DNA of 64,000 nucleotides, taken from the NCBI RefSeq assembly GCF_029542785.1, contig NC_083373.1:558001-622000 (forward strand), written 5' to 3'. Shown here one piece after another: positions 39,001-48,725 of this stretch. Both the position numbers and the translations under genes were made by a program. A model generated the notes under the pieces. That model did no database searches and had not been told where the DNA came from. It worked only from the letters and a program-made list of their open reading frames with translations. Within the stretch, counting starts at the first letter, position 1; each line of letters starts with the position of its first letter. The DNA comes from Malassezia japonica. Its lineage: Eukaryota; Basidiomycota; Malasseziomycetes; Malasseziales; Malasseziaceae.

Positions 39001-41769
39001 CTAGTCATTATGCAGGTCATTAACGGGGTTGCGTTCGGAGATCGGCGTGCGTGGCCGGCCTTCCCAAGCGCGAGCAACCCATGGATGAGTGCGCAGGTTC
39101 GCGATGGAGATGCGCTTGTCGACGTCCACGGTGAGACACGAAACAAGCACGTCCCATGCGCCCTGGCTGTAGAATCCACGCGGGGTGGACAGTTCGCCGC
39201 GCACGGCGGCGTCGGGGTGTGCAAATGGGCAGTTGCCTGTGATGAGGATGCTGAGCAGGACGCCCAGACTCCACACCTCGGCGCTCGGTGCGCGGTAGGG
39301 TTGTCCACGGAGGATTTCTGCGCTGGCAAAGGTCATGGTCCCAAAGAATTTACTGTACAGAGGCTGGGGTTTCCGTGCGTCGGTAATCACAGAGGAGCCA
39401 AAGTCGATCAGTTTTACGTTGAAGTCAGCGTCAATCACACAGTTTTCATCTTTTATGTCGCAGTGGTAGATGCCGAGCGTCGACAGATAGTACACGGCCT
39501 CGACCACCTGGGCAAAGATCCACTGCGACGTTTTTTCCGAAAGGTACGAGTGCTTGTCGATGCACTCAAACAGGTCACTCGGCGTGCACACCTTGAGATT
39601 CGGCACATTCTGTAGGGGCGGCGCAACGCTGCCCAAGACACCGCTCGGCGCGAGGAGCGCAGGCGTGTCGTCGGGCACAGTCTGCTTTGCGACCTCGGCC
39701 ACGGTCCGGACGGAGTCGTGAGCAGATTCGCCCTCTTTCGGCTCCAAGTTCCAGTCGGAGCCGTGGCGTTCCATGACCAGGTAAAAGAAGCGCCCGTCTT
39801 GGAACAGGTCGACGAACCGGATAATGTTGGGATGCCGCACAATCTTCAGCACAAAGACCTCCATCGGAATGGGGCCGTAGTGCGGATCGTGCACCCACTG
39901 GTGCTTGGGCACCTTGTGCCGCCAGATAAACTTGACCGCGACCTTGACATTGTCAGACTTGCGCGTGGCACCGACCACAAAGCCAAAGCCACCTGAGCCA
40001 AGCTCCTCTTCGACCGTGTATTTTTCCTTGAACGCGGCATTCAGCACACTCTCGTCCACATGTTGGGCAATCGACGCCTTGGGCGTGGGCTTGGACGCAG
40101 CAGGCGCCACCGAGTCGCGCATCAGCGGCCGGATAGGATCGGTCAGCGCAAACTCAGTCGAGGGTTGCGGTGAATCGAGCGCTTGTGGCTCGTGCTCGGC
40201 AAACTGAGACATGGGCGTAGTCGTGAGATGGAACACGGGGCCGCCATTCGGCAACTCGATCCGCTGGACATTGTCACCCATCGCCTGCTGTTCGTGGCCT
40301 TTGAGGACATGCAGTGTATGCCGGATCGTGTCATCCACCGAATCATTCATGCCCGCGCCGTCGGCGGGCGGCAGCGCATCCGCGTGCAAGCCTATGCCAC
40401 GGCGCTGCAGCTTGTGCAAGACAGGCGGCGGGCCTAGGCGCGTGCGTGCGGCCGCACGCGGCGACTCGGTCGCAAAGTGCGCGTGGCGCTGGTGCGAAGG
40501 CCCCTTGAGCATCGAGTGCGTCCTGCGGTACTCTGCAAGGCGCGCCGCCGGTACGCTAGACCGCGACGTGCTGTCGTAGTTGTGCAAGACTGGCCGCGAT
40601 GCTGCGTTCGACCCTTCCTGCCCAAAGCCCATGTCGGACCCGTCGCCCAAGCGCGCGACGGCCGTCGGCGTCAGCACCGAGGCAGTTGGCGCGACGTACG
40701 GCGGCCAGTCCGGGTGTTCGAGCGGCGCAGCGTTCTGCGGATGCGACCGCTGCGAGTTGTACCGCGGCAGCGTCCGCCGCAGATGTGGCGGCATGGGCGA
40801 AATGGGTACCAGGTCAGGGAGCAGCGGCCCGCTGCTATTCGCCGGAAAGACGCCATTTGCGTCGCCCGACGTAGGCGGATGCAGATGAAGACGATTGTAC
40901 AAGGAACGTGACATGCCGTATACGCCACAGTTCAATGGCGTAGTAACGTGCGAGCGAAGCGCTGGGCGCGCCGGCATAGAAGAGAATGGACCCCGGTCGT
41001 CCCTGGTGTGGTGACCAGAGGCATCTGCCAAGTCGGTCGAGCGTGGTGACGAGGGTGCGATGCCGGGAAACAAGTCGGAATGGGGTCCTGGCAGAGGCGA
41101 CGAAGGCGTTGCGTTGCCAGAACCCATGCATTGCGACGCAACAAACAGCGGCGTAGGCGGAAAAGCCGCCATGTGCGAGGGGCTGTCCAGTTGCGCCGCG
41201 TTTTCGGGTGCCACTGGTGGGCGTCTTGGCATAGGGCATGGCGGAATGTAGGGATGGTGCATCGCGGCCGAGGACGGTGCGTTTATATCCGACATGGTGG
41301 ACGGCGCACTCCGCGTCCCTAGCATGGGCGCCGACATTTGGGAGTACGGTCCCATCCGCCATGCTGTCTTGTGCGCTCCCAGTGACGGTAAAGAGCTATT
41401 GTGGACCGATAAATTCGTCATTGTCGAAGACGACGAGGCGGAGGAGATGGGCGTGTCAAAAGACCACGCTCTCGGCGACATTGACGACGAGGAGGAAGGC
41501 TCGCTTCGCCCACCGCTCGACGGGCTCGAATCCGGATAATGCGTGCAGAGGGAATGCGCAGGATGTAGATAGCCGCCGCCATGGGTGGCCGACACGTCGT
41601 CTGGGGACGCGGACGTTCCTGTATCGGCGGTCGGCGACCCAGTCCCTATGCCCTTCCGGAGTCGTTGCGGCGCAGGAAGAGTCGTGGACGAATCAGGCCA
41701 CGATGCCCTTGGCTGCGTCACGGACTCCGTTGGTGCACGGTGGCACCCAGGAGACGCGTTGACCTCCAT
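39001..41769 (-). CDS. Ser/Thr protein kinase, PAS-kinase/Ppk6-like, with HCD instead of HRD
   Basis: Single exon, 922 residues. The N-terminal 570 residues are Ser/Pro-rich and disordered; I see no clear PAS domain. The kinase domain covers about 581-905: GSGGFGFV glycine loop, VAVKFIW lysine, HWVHDPHYGPIPMEV-like segment (QWVHDPHYGPIPMEV), catalytic loop HCDIKDENCVID, DFGSS, and SAEILRG in place of APE. IPxE in the helix-C region and HxDIKDEN resemble PAS kinases (yeast Psk1/2) and S. pombe Ppk6, which tune sugar flux and translation. The Arg before the catalytic Asp is Cys, making it a non-RD kinase. An insertion rich in Glu and Pro lies between the hinge and the catalytic loop. Confidence 0.8.
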   Translation of the reverse strand: MEVNASPGCHRAPTESVTQPRASWPDSSTTLPAPQRLRKGIGTGSPTADTGTSASPDDVSATHGGGYLHPAHSLCTHYPDSSPSSGGRSEPSSSSSMSPRAWSFDTPISSASSSSTMTNLSVHNSSLPSLGAHKTAWRMGPYSQMSAPMLGTRSAPSTMSDINAPSSAAMHHPYIPPCPMPRRPPVAPENAAQLDSPSHMAAFPPTPLFVASQCMGSGNATPSSPLPGPHSDLFPGIAPSSPRSTDLADASGHHTRDDRGPFSSMPARPALRSHVTTPLNCGVYGMSRSLYNRLHLHPPTSGDANGVFPANSSGPLLPDLVPISPMPPHLRRTLPRYNSQRSHPQNAAPLEHPDWPPYVAPTASVLTPTAVARLGDGSDMGFGQEGSNAASRPVLHNYDSTSRSSVPAARLAEYRRTHSMLKGPSHQRHAHFATESPRAAARTRLGPPPVLHKLQRRGIGLHADALPPADGAGMNDSVDDTIRHTLHVLKGHEQQAMGDNVQRIELPNGGPVFHLTTTPMSQFAEHEPQALDSPQPSTEFALTDPIRPLMRDSVAPAASKPTPKASIAQHVDESVLNAAFKEKYTVEEELGSGGFGFVVGATRKSDNVKVAVKFIWRHKVPKHQWVHDPHYGPIPMEVFVLKIVRHPNIIRFVDLFQDGRFFYLVMERHGSDWNLEPKEGESAHDSVRTVAEVAKQTVPDDTPALLAPSGVLGSVAPPLQNVPNLKVCTPSDLFECIDKHSYLSEKTSQWIFAQVVEAVYYLSTLGIYHCDIKDENCVIDADFNVKLIDFGSSVITDARKPQPLYSKFFGTMTFASAEILRGQPYRAPSAEVWSLGVLLSILITGNCPFAHPDAAVRGELSTPRGFYSQGAWDVLVSCLTVDVDKRISIANLRTHPWVARAWEGRPRTPISERNPVNDLHND

Positions 41770-42198
41770 GGAGCGGACAGGCCCAAAGGGCACTAAGTTA
41801 GAAGATTAATATGTGTTGTGCAGCAGCACGAATAGGCGAAAACCTGGATCTAGGCACAGTTGGTTAGCGGAAAGAAGTCTGCGGCCGTGCACCATTCGAA
41901 AACTTGGCTCAAGTGCCACTGCTGCTGGGTCAACCGCAGTTCCCAGGTTTGCCCCGGTACTGTGGAGGGATGCGTGGCAATGAGCTGTACACTCGTTTGG
42001 AATTTAGCAAATAAGCCAATGACAAGGCGCATATGCAGTCCCAAAACGACTTCAGCGTGCATTCCATATGTATCCCACGTGGGTTGCGCAGCGTGGGCCG
42101 CGGACTAAGCCTATGATGCACCGCAACTGGGCCCAGGCCCGGCCCTCGGCCGGCAGCGCGAATGGCTCGAGCGCTGCCGGTAAAGTCGTCCAGCGGCG
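41770..42198. promoter_or_regulatory. Divergent 429-bp intergenic region between the kinase and LAG1
   Basis: No gene is supported here. It is lower in GC than its neighbours and holds a perfect CCCACGTGGG palindrome at 42074..42083, about 115 bp upstream of LAG1. Likely holds both promoters. Confidence 0.5.
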
Positions 42199-43589
42199 AT
42201 GGCCAAAGGAGGGAAAAAGACGGCAAAGAAGGGCGCGGCCGCGAAGCGCTCCGCGCCGCCTGCTCAGGAAAAGCAGGCCACAAAGGAGGCTGCCCAGGGC
42301 CCTGTCACCCCCAAGAATGACTTGTTTTGCATGACGGCGAGCAGTTGGGGAACGGGCCTGTCCCTCCTTGCGTTGGGTACGGTCGCCTTTTTGTGCTGGG
42401 TGACGCAATCGGAGCGCTGCAATACGCTCTCCTACTGGGAGCCGGTGTGGGGCACCTTGGAGAAATACGGGATTGCCTCGCGCCCCACCGATGTGGCCCT
42501 GGCGAATGTCTGCACGACGATCCACGAAGTCACGCGGAGCTGCCTCTTTCTTTCAGGCGGCGTGACCAGTACCCAGGGCAAGGTGCACAACAGTGTTTCG
42601 CATGCGTGGGAGCGTCTCCAGTCGGTGTGGGGCGTAGAGACGACGTCGCATGCCTCGGCCGTGCCCGAGGTGCTGTACGAGCGCGACCGGCGCGACGTTC
42701 TTTTTGCCGTGACGTGGGGTATTGCGCTCCTCGCGCTGCGCGGCCTGCTGATGCACCTCGTGCTGCTTCCTAGTGCGCGCCTCCTGGTGCAGCGTCCGCC
42801 GCCGCAGAAAATGGCACAGATCGGCCACCGCAATAAATACTACCGGAGCATCGACCGGTTTGCCGAGCAGTTCTGGATTGCGATTCTGAACAGTGCCTCG
42901 CTTGTGCTGGTTTTGGTACGTATCCCTACAACTCACCCAGTGCGTTGCCCACCGCCAGTCCTTCTGGGTGTGGAAGCCCGAGCAGCTGTGGATCGGCTAC
43001 CCCCACACGACGATGGATGCGTTGACCAAGGCCGTGTACCTCTGGGAGGCCTCCAACTACATCCACCAGCTCTTTGTGCTCAACATCGAGGCGCGTCGCT
43101 CCGACCATGTGCAGATGATGGTGCACCATATTGTCACGCTATTGCTGATTGGTGGCTCCTACGTCTGTTGCTTCTCCCGTGTGGGACTCGTCATTCTTTT
43201 GCTGATGGACCCGAGCGACATTTTGCTGGCGGTACGTGCTTCTTCTCACACAGCTTGCGAAAATGATCAAGTACATGGGCCTGCAAAATCTCTGCGATGC
43301 GATGTTTGGCGCATTCATGCTCTCGTGGACCTTTACGCGGCACATTGGCTACATGATTGTCATGTGGTCGTGCATCTACGACGCGCCGCGGCTCATCCCA
43401 TATCAGTCGCCGGCGGACCTGCGTACGGGCCACGTCTTTACGTACCCCACGTACGTGGTGTTTATTGCGCTGCTAGCCATCCTGCAAGTCATCCTCCTGA
43501 TCTGGTTCAGCATGATCCTCAAAGTCCTCTACCGCGTGCTGACCAATGCCGGCGCCATCGATTCACGCAGTGACGAAGACTCGGATTAA
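42199..43589 (+). CDS. LAG1: Ceramide synthase
   Basis: Joins a very-long-chain acyl-CoA to a sphingoid base in the ER. Exons 42199..42915, 42941..43231, 43254..43589 (447 residues); introns 25 and 22 nt. N-terminal Lys/Ala-rich tail, then multiple membrane helices. The TLC/Lag1 motif is clear: WLWE-like YLWEASNYIHQLFVLNIEARRSD (only key part cited), the active-site HHIVTLLL double His, and LLLMDPSDILLALAKM across the second intron. C-terminus is acidic (RSDEDSD), as in yeast Lag1/Lac1 where it is a CK2 site. Works downstream of TSC13. Confidence 0.93.
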
Positions 43590-43709
43590 CGTGCACATAA
43601 AATGTTCATAGGTGCCAAGCCGCAAAGCGGTCAACGCGGCAGACTATGGTCGTATAAAACGTGGCATACAGAAACGAAATCATAAGCAACATGCCTGCAT
43701 GTTGCATCA

Positions 43710-44426
43710 TCAGTTCACAAAGGACCACTTGACGCCGGAAAGGCGGCCCTTCGAGGTAGAAGCAAGCTCCTTGAATGCGGCCGGCGAAAAGTCAAGGTCA
43801 TTGCTAGAGCAGCCAGTGCACCGGTCAACGACCGTAACCGTAGTCGACTTGCCTTGGTAGGTAGCCTTGATCTTCTTGCCGCAGACCTTGTTGGCGTTGG
43901 GGTTTCCGCCAGCAGAATACTGGTCAAACATGCTGTGGGCAATGGCGACAATCTTGTCCGAAGACGAGCTCGACTTGCCGCACGCGCCCATGCCCGGTTG
44001 GTAGTAGGTGCCCTCACCCGAGTGGTCCGAATCGCCGCCAGGGCTGCTTCCCGACGCACTTGCGCTCGCGCTCGAGCTGCTGCTCGAGGTGGAAGTCGCG
44101 TGGCCGTGGCCCGAGCTCGAAGAGCTCTGCGCAAAGGGGTTCTCCTCCTGGGAGCGCTTCACAACCTTGGGGTAGCGCTCCTTGAAATCGTCAAGAGAGA
44201 GCGGCTGGCGCCCCTCACGCTTTGCCTTTGTCACAAACTCTTGGTACATGTCCCGAAGTGCCGCATCCGCAGCAGCATCGCGCGCACGCAGACGACCAGC
44301 GTCTGCATGGCGGCGCATCATACCCGAACGCTGGCCGAGCGTCTCTTCCGAGGCACTCGCAGCGACAAGCGACGCGGCGAAAAGGGCAGCGCCCAGCACT
44401 AGCACAACTTTACGCAGGGAGAACAT
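43710..44426 (-). CDS. Secreted double-psi beta-barrel (expansin/RlpA-like) protein
   Basis: Single exon, 238 residues. A signal peptide (LRKVVLVLGAALFAASLVAA) is followed by a charged pro-region with a Lys-Arg Kex2-type site (PKVVKRSQEE), then a Ser/Gly-rich, probably glycosylated linker, and a C-terminal barrel of about 100 residues: ACGK..., KVCGKKIKA, TTVTVVDRCTGCSSNDLDFSP. The Asp after VTVVDRC and paired cysteines are typical of the DPBB/barwin/expansin superfamily. Predicted extracellular; related fungal proteins include wall-modifying proteins and protease inhibitors, so the activity is open. Confidence 0.82.
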   Translation of the reverse strand: MFSLRKVVLVLGAALFAASLVAASASEETLGQRSGMMRRHADAGRLRARDAAADAALRDMYQEFVTKAKREGRQPLSLDDFKERYPKVVKRSQEENPFAQSSSSSGHGHATSTSSSSSSASASASGSSPGGDSDHSGEGTYYQPGMGACGKSSSSSDKIVAIAHSMFDQYSAGGNPNANKVCGKKIKATYQGKSTTVTVVDRCTGCSSNDLDFSPAAFKELASTSKGRLSGVKWSFVN

Positions 44427-44650
44427 TACAATTGTACAAAGGGTAAGGAGGGGCCGGCTTGCGGTTGTGGATTCCCATCCTTTCCAGCCCTTTTTATGCA
44501 TCCTACCCCGTACTGTGGAGAACAAACGGCTGTGCTCGCCCGCTGCGAGGGGTCGCCGCCGAAAGCACCCCCTACGTCAGCACGTGGCTGTGCTCCGCTG
44601 CGGTCCCCTCTTCTGACAAGTGGAGGCGCCAATTTGGGCACGGCCGCAGC
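44427..44650. promoter_or_regulatory. Divergent 224-bp promoter between the DPBB protein and the S49 peptidase
   Basis: Gap between outward-facing starts, with a CACGTG at 44581. The S49 frame is open through most of the gap (in-frame ATG at 44459), so a longer N-terminus is possible. Confidence 0.4.
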
Positions 44651-47031
44651 ATGAGTGCATCGCCCGAAGGCAAGGGAAGCGGGGGCCGAGTGGCCGAAGC
44701 ACCCCGCGTCATGGGAGCCACGCAGCGGCGCTTTCCCCAGATGTATGCGCGTTTCGAACGCTTGGCGCGGTCGCGCCTAGGGGTATTTGCCCAAGGCGCC
44801 TGGGCGCGGCGCCGGCCCATTGCCTTGGGACTGATCGTAGGTGCTTTTGGGGTACAGTACGTGGTTGCGCGGCGCGAAGCATACGTGCGTGATTATCTAC
44901 ACCCCGATACGTATCTGGTGTGGAAGGTGCACGACGGGAGCGTCGTCGAGGCGCGGCGGCCGCCGTCGGTGAGCCAGCTCTTTGCGCCGTCCGCACCCGG
45001 CGACGAGCCGCCGCGCGTGCTCGAGCTGCACGAGGTGCTCCACGCGCTCAAGTGGGCGCAACGGGATGAGCGCGTGCGCGGCCTCGTCGCCGACTTTAGC
45101 ACGCTACATGTGCCGCCGTCCGTGCCGCCGAAACGCCTTGGACTCGCGCAGATCGAGGAGATCCTGCAGGCACTGGTACGTTGCAAATGCTCACGCAGCA
45201 CGACTTTCGCGAGGCCAAGCGCCAGCAGTTTGGCTCGGATACCACGTCGACCGTCGCGTGGACGGATACCTTTACGAGCCAGGGCGCGTACCTGCTGGCC
45301 TCGGGCTTTGAGCGCGTCTACATGCAGCCGACCGGCCAGGTGCCGCTGGTGGGCCTTGCGTCGCAGATGCCCTTCTTTAAGCGCCTGCTGAACTGGGCCG
45401 GCATCAAGATGCACGCCGAGGCGCGCGAAGAGTACAAGTCGATGGTCAGCCCTTTTACACAGACCGATTCGCTTACCCCGGCGCAGCTCGCGAACCAGGC
45501 CGAGCTGCTCGGCGAGCTGAACCAGGGCTATGCGCATGCCGTGGGCGTGCATCGCTTTTCGGGTGAGGACGCAGAAAAAGCCGCGGCGCGCGTCGCAAAG
45601 CTCGCCTACGACGGACCCTTTTCCGCACGCGAGGCGCTCGAGGCGGGCCTCATTGACGGTACGCGCTTCAAGCGCGACGTGATTGAGGAGCTCGCGCCGG
45701 GCGACGCGTCGAAGCGCTGGAAGACGCTGGCGCACTATGTGCAGCTCAGCGAGCGCAAGCTGCGCGACGTGCTGAGCGACGACCAGGTTGTCAAGGTCGG
45801 TGTCGTCTACCTCCTCGGCACGATCAGCAACGCGTCGGGGCCGCACTCGGTCGGCGCGGCGGTGCAAGGCCTCAAAGAGGCCGCCGAGGCCAAGGAGATC
45901 AAGAGCATCGTGCTGCGGATCGACTCGGGCGGCGGCGATGTCGTCGCAAGCGAGACGCTCTGGGACGCGGTGCGGCGCATCCAGGACGAGCACAAGAAGC
46001 CGGTCGTGTGCTCGTTTGGCAACACGGCCGCGAGCGGCGCGTACTACATCGCGACGGCCGCCGACGCGATCTTTGCGTCGGAGAGCACCGTGACCGGAAG
46101 CATTGGCGTCGCGGCGCTGCGGCCGACGATTACGCAGACGCTCCTCGACCGCCTGCAGCTGCATGTACAGACGCTCTTTACCGGATCCACCTCGCAGAGC
46201 GCGCTGCAGGAGCTCAGCAGCGAGCAGCGCGCGCGTATGGAGCGGCATATTGACGAGACCTATGCCGAGTTCCTTGCCAAGGTGCGCGACGGGCGCAGCA
46301 TGTCGGACGAGGCGCTGCGCACCGTGGCCGGGGGCCGCGTCATGACCGGCCTTGCGGCGTGGACGCTGTGCGACGGCGCGCACGCCAAGGTGCCAGAGCT
46401 GCTTGCCGCGTTCAAGAGCGGGCCGGCGCCCGAGCGCAGCACCTGGGCGACGCACGCGGATGCCAACGCATCCGGCATTGACGCGGTGCACGTTACGCGC
46501 GCCGCCGACACGCCGGCCGACCCTGCGGACGAGACGCCCGACGCGGAGCTTGCGACGGCGCAGGCCGGCGCGCTCGCCGCGGACCTCGCGGCGGTTGCGC
46601 CGCCGTACGGCCGCGGCCTCATTGACGCGATCGGCGGCCTGTGGGAGGCGGCGCTGTACGCCACTGCGCGCACGCTCCAGGTCGAGCTCGAGGAGCTGAA
46701 AGAGCGGCTCGGCCTCGACGACGAAAAAGCGATGCCGCTCCTGCGCCCGCAGTGTGCACGCACCGGCAGCGGCGACGCAGTGGCTCTGTCGGCAGACGTG
46801 CGCCTCGTGCGCTACCCCGCCGAGCGCCCGTTCTGGCAGCGGCTGCAGCAGTATGATCCGCGCACCGAGCCGAACCTCGCGCTGCGCGTCCTCGCCGCTT
46901 TCCTGCAGCCGTGGGTGGCGTGGCAGGCACCGAGCGTCGCCGAGGCGCTCGACGCGCTCGAGGAGCGTGCATCGGGCCTTGCGACGGCGCGTATGCATGC
47001 CGAGTACCCCTTCCGTACCGAGTATCTGTAG
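44651..47031 (+). CDS. Signal peptide peptidase SppA-like, family S49 (67K type)
   Basis: Exons 44651..45175 and 45199..47031 (785 residues), with a 23-nt intron. A single membrane helix (PIALGLIVGAFGVQYVVA) near residue 60 precedes two ClpP/crotonase-like S49 domains in the long E. coli SppA order. The catalytic Lys is in REEYKSMVSPF (about residue 255) and the nucleophile Ser in NTAASGAYYIATAADAIFA (about 453), followed by STVTGSIGV. Both match the Lys/Ser dyad of E. coli SppA, so it should be active. The C-terminal about 250 residues are an added fungal extension. S49 peptidases are chiefly bacterial and plastid proteins; GC content and codon use look like the neighbours, so any transfer is old. 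Confidence 0.88.
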
Positions 47032-48582
47032 CTATGACTCGTCCTCTTCGGGTGCAAAGAACTCGACGTCAGCCTTGGGCGGCGCGCGCCCCAGCTCGGG
47101 CTCCGCGCCGCCGCGGCCCTGGTAGTCTGCGGGTTCGTGGTACCGCTTCCGGCTGTGCGCCGCGTCGATCGCGGCGGTGCGTGCGTCGGGCGAAAAGAGC
47201 TGCCAGAAGGCGTGCTCTGCGCCTTCGACCGCGCGGTCGAGCGTCTCGGTGGGATTCGCGATCGGCTGGTACGGCCCGCTGTCCTCGAGAAAGAGCGACG
47301 AGCGGGTCGTGGTGCTTGGCACAGCACTGGTATCAATGTACGCCGGCGCAGGGACCGCGGCATGGGTCTTGGGTATCGGCCGGGCGTAATGCATGGTGAT
47401 GAGCGCCTGTGTCTCGCCCTCTTCCAAAAACGTCAGGAGGAGCTCGACGGCGTTCTTGAGCTGCTGCGCGTCGGTTTCCGCGTGCGTCACGAGGTAGTAG
47501 ACGTACTGCCCTTTGGGGCACGAAAACGTGCCTTCGCCCTGCATGAGGACCATGATGGCGTTGGCATTGGGCCCCGGCACGCTCCCCGGCGGCAGGACGA
47601 CGAGCGCCGTTTCCGGCGGCGCATCTACCGCCTCGGCAAGGCGCGCCCAGTCGATCGGCTGGGCCGTCACGACGAGCGCGAGGTGCTCATAGTACGCCAC
47701 GTCGCGAGGCGGCGCCTCTTGCCTCGTCGCCTCGGCCCACGCCTCGGGCGTGCAGGCGAGCGTCTTGGCGCAGAACGTGGTATCAATGTCGGCGAGCCTG
47801 AGCACCCACTGCCCGTCTTGGTGCACAAGCGACTCGACCGCATGGCCGAGGATAAACGTGCCGCCCTTCACGGCCGATGCGCGGCAGAAGCCCTGGGCTA
47901 GCTCGCCCGCGCCGCCGTACTGGCCGACGAGGTACGCCGCGTCGCCGTAGCGCCCCAGTCCCTGGAGCGCTTGGCGCGTGCGTGCGAGTGCGGTATCCGC
48001 GCGCTCCTCGCCGTTCCACGCGAGGCACACGCCGTACTGCACCGCGCGCTGCAGCGCCGGTGCGAGGTCGAGGCTATGAAGAACGTCGGCGAGCTTTTCG
48101 TCCGGCGGCGCCTCGGTCGCGAGCTGCAGGAAGCGCATCAGGCGGCGCTTGTCCGGCAGCGAGATCCCCTTGTGCCGAAAAATCTCGCTCTTGCTGCTCG
48201 GCACGCGCTCCATGTGGCCGTCGTTGTAGACGCCGACGCGTTCCAAGAGGCGGAACGTCGCGTAGGCCGCGACATTCGAGCGCACGAGCGCCTCGATCAT
48301 CGGACCGTGCGCCGGCAGCAGCGCCGGGCGCACCGACAGCGAATAGTGCCGGTCGACGGCCGCGAGCGCGTCCGGCATGCCCTGTGCGCCGCCAAACTCG
48401 ACCGTCGCGCCGTGCTTTGCTGCCCAGTCGCAGAGCTCGGTGAGCGTAAGGCTCGCCCATTCCGACCCATAGTACTGCGCCTCGTCCACATGCAGCACGC
48501 GCTGCCCTGCGCGGCTCAGCGCCGCAGACAGCACGGCCTCCGGCACGCCCGTGCCCAGCACGATCACGTCGAGCGCCTCCAT
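47032..48582 (-). CDS. MRS6: Rab escort protein (REP/GDI family)
   Basis: Presents newly made Rab GTPases to geranylgeranyl transferase II. Single exon, 516 residues. FAD-like dinucleotide fold at the start (DVIVLGTGVPEAVLSAALSRAG), then the sequence-conserved regions: RVLHVDEAQYYGSEWASL, VPSSKSEIF, GGTFILG. It is longer than Rab GDI (about 450) and ends with an acidic Asp/Glu tail, which fits REP. Start is the first ATG. Its stop codon directly abuts that of the S49 gene with no spacer. Confidence 0.86.
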   Translation of the reverse strand: MEALDVIVLGTGVPEAVLSAALSRAGQRVLHVDEAQYYGSEWASLTLTELCDWAAKHGATVEFGGAQGMPDALAAVDRHYSLSVRPALLPAHGPMIEALVRSNVAAYATFRLLERVGVYNDGHMERVPSSKSEIFRHKGISLPDKRRLMRFLQLATEAPPDEKLADVLHSLDLAPALQRAVQYGVCLAWNGEERADTALARTRQALQGLGRYGDAAYLVGQYGGAGELAQGFCRASAVKGGTFILGHAVESLVHQDGQWVLRLADIDTTFCAKTLACTPEAWAEATRQEAPPRDVAYYEHLALVVTAQPIDWARLAEAVDAPPETALVVLPPGSVPGPNANAIMVLMQGEGTFSCPKGQYVYYLVTHAETDAQQLKNAVELLLTFLEEGETQALITMHYARPIPKTHAAVPAPAYIDTSAVPSTTTRSSLFLEDSGPYQPIANPTETLDRAVEGAEHAFWQLFSPDARTAAIDAAHSRKRYHEPADYQGRGGAEPELGRAPPKADVEFFAPEEDES

Positions 48583-48725
48583 CGTATCACGTGCCAAAGC
48601 GTGACGCGGCGGCGCGGCGGCGCCGCACGGTATGCGCACGGTGCGTTGTCTGGCTAACGTAGGTGTGGGCGTCGCTGGGTAGCCAACTGCTACGACCGAC
48701 CTCTTTGCGTGTGTATACAAGGACG
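48583..48725. promoter_or_regulatory. Divergent 143-bp promoter between MRS6 and TPP2
   Basis: Contains CACGTG at 48588..48593, only 6 bp from the MRS6 ATG. The TPP2 frame is open upstream without ATG. Confidence 0.45.

Noticed and set aside
37330..39615. A 761-codon plus-strand open frame across PRO2 and the kinase 3' end
   Set aside because: It is antisense to two conserved genes and shows the Arg/Ala-rich bias of a shadow frame.
44837..44857. A possible 21-nt intron in the S49 gene (GTAGGT ... ACAG)
   Set aside because: No branch motif, in frame, and it encodes part of the membrane helix (VGAFGVQ).
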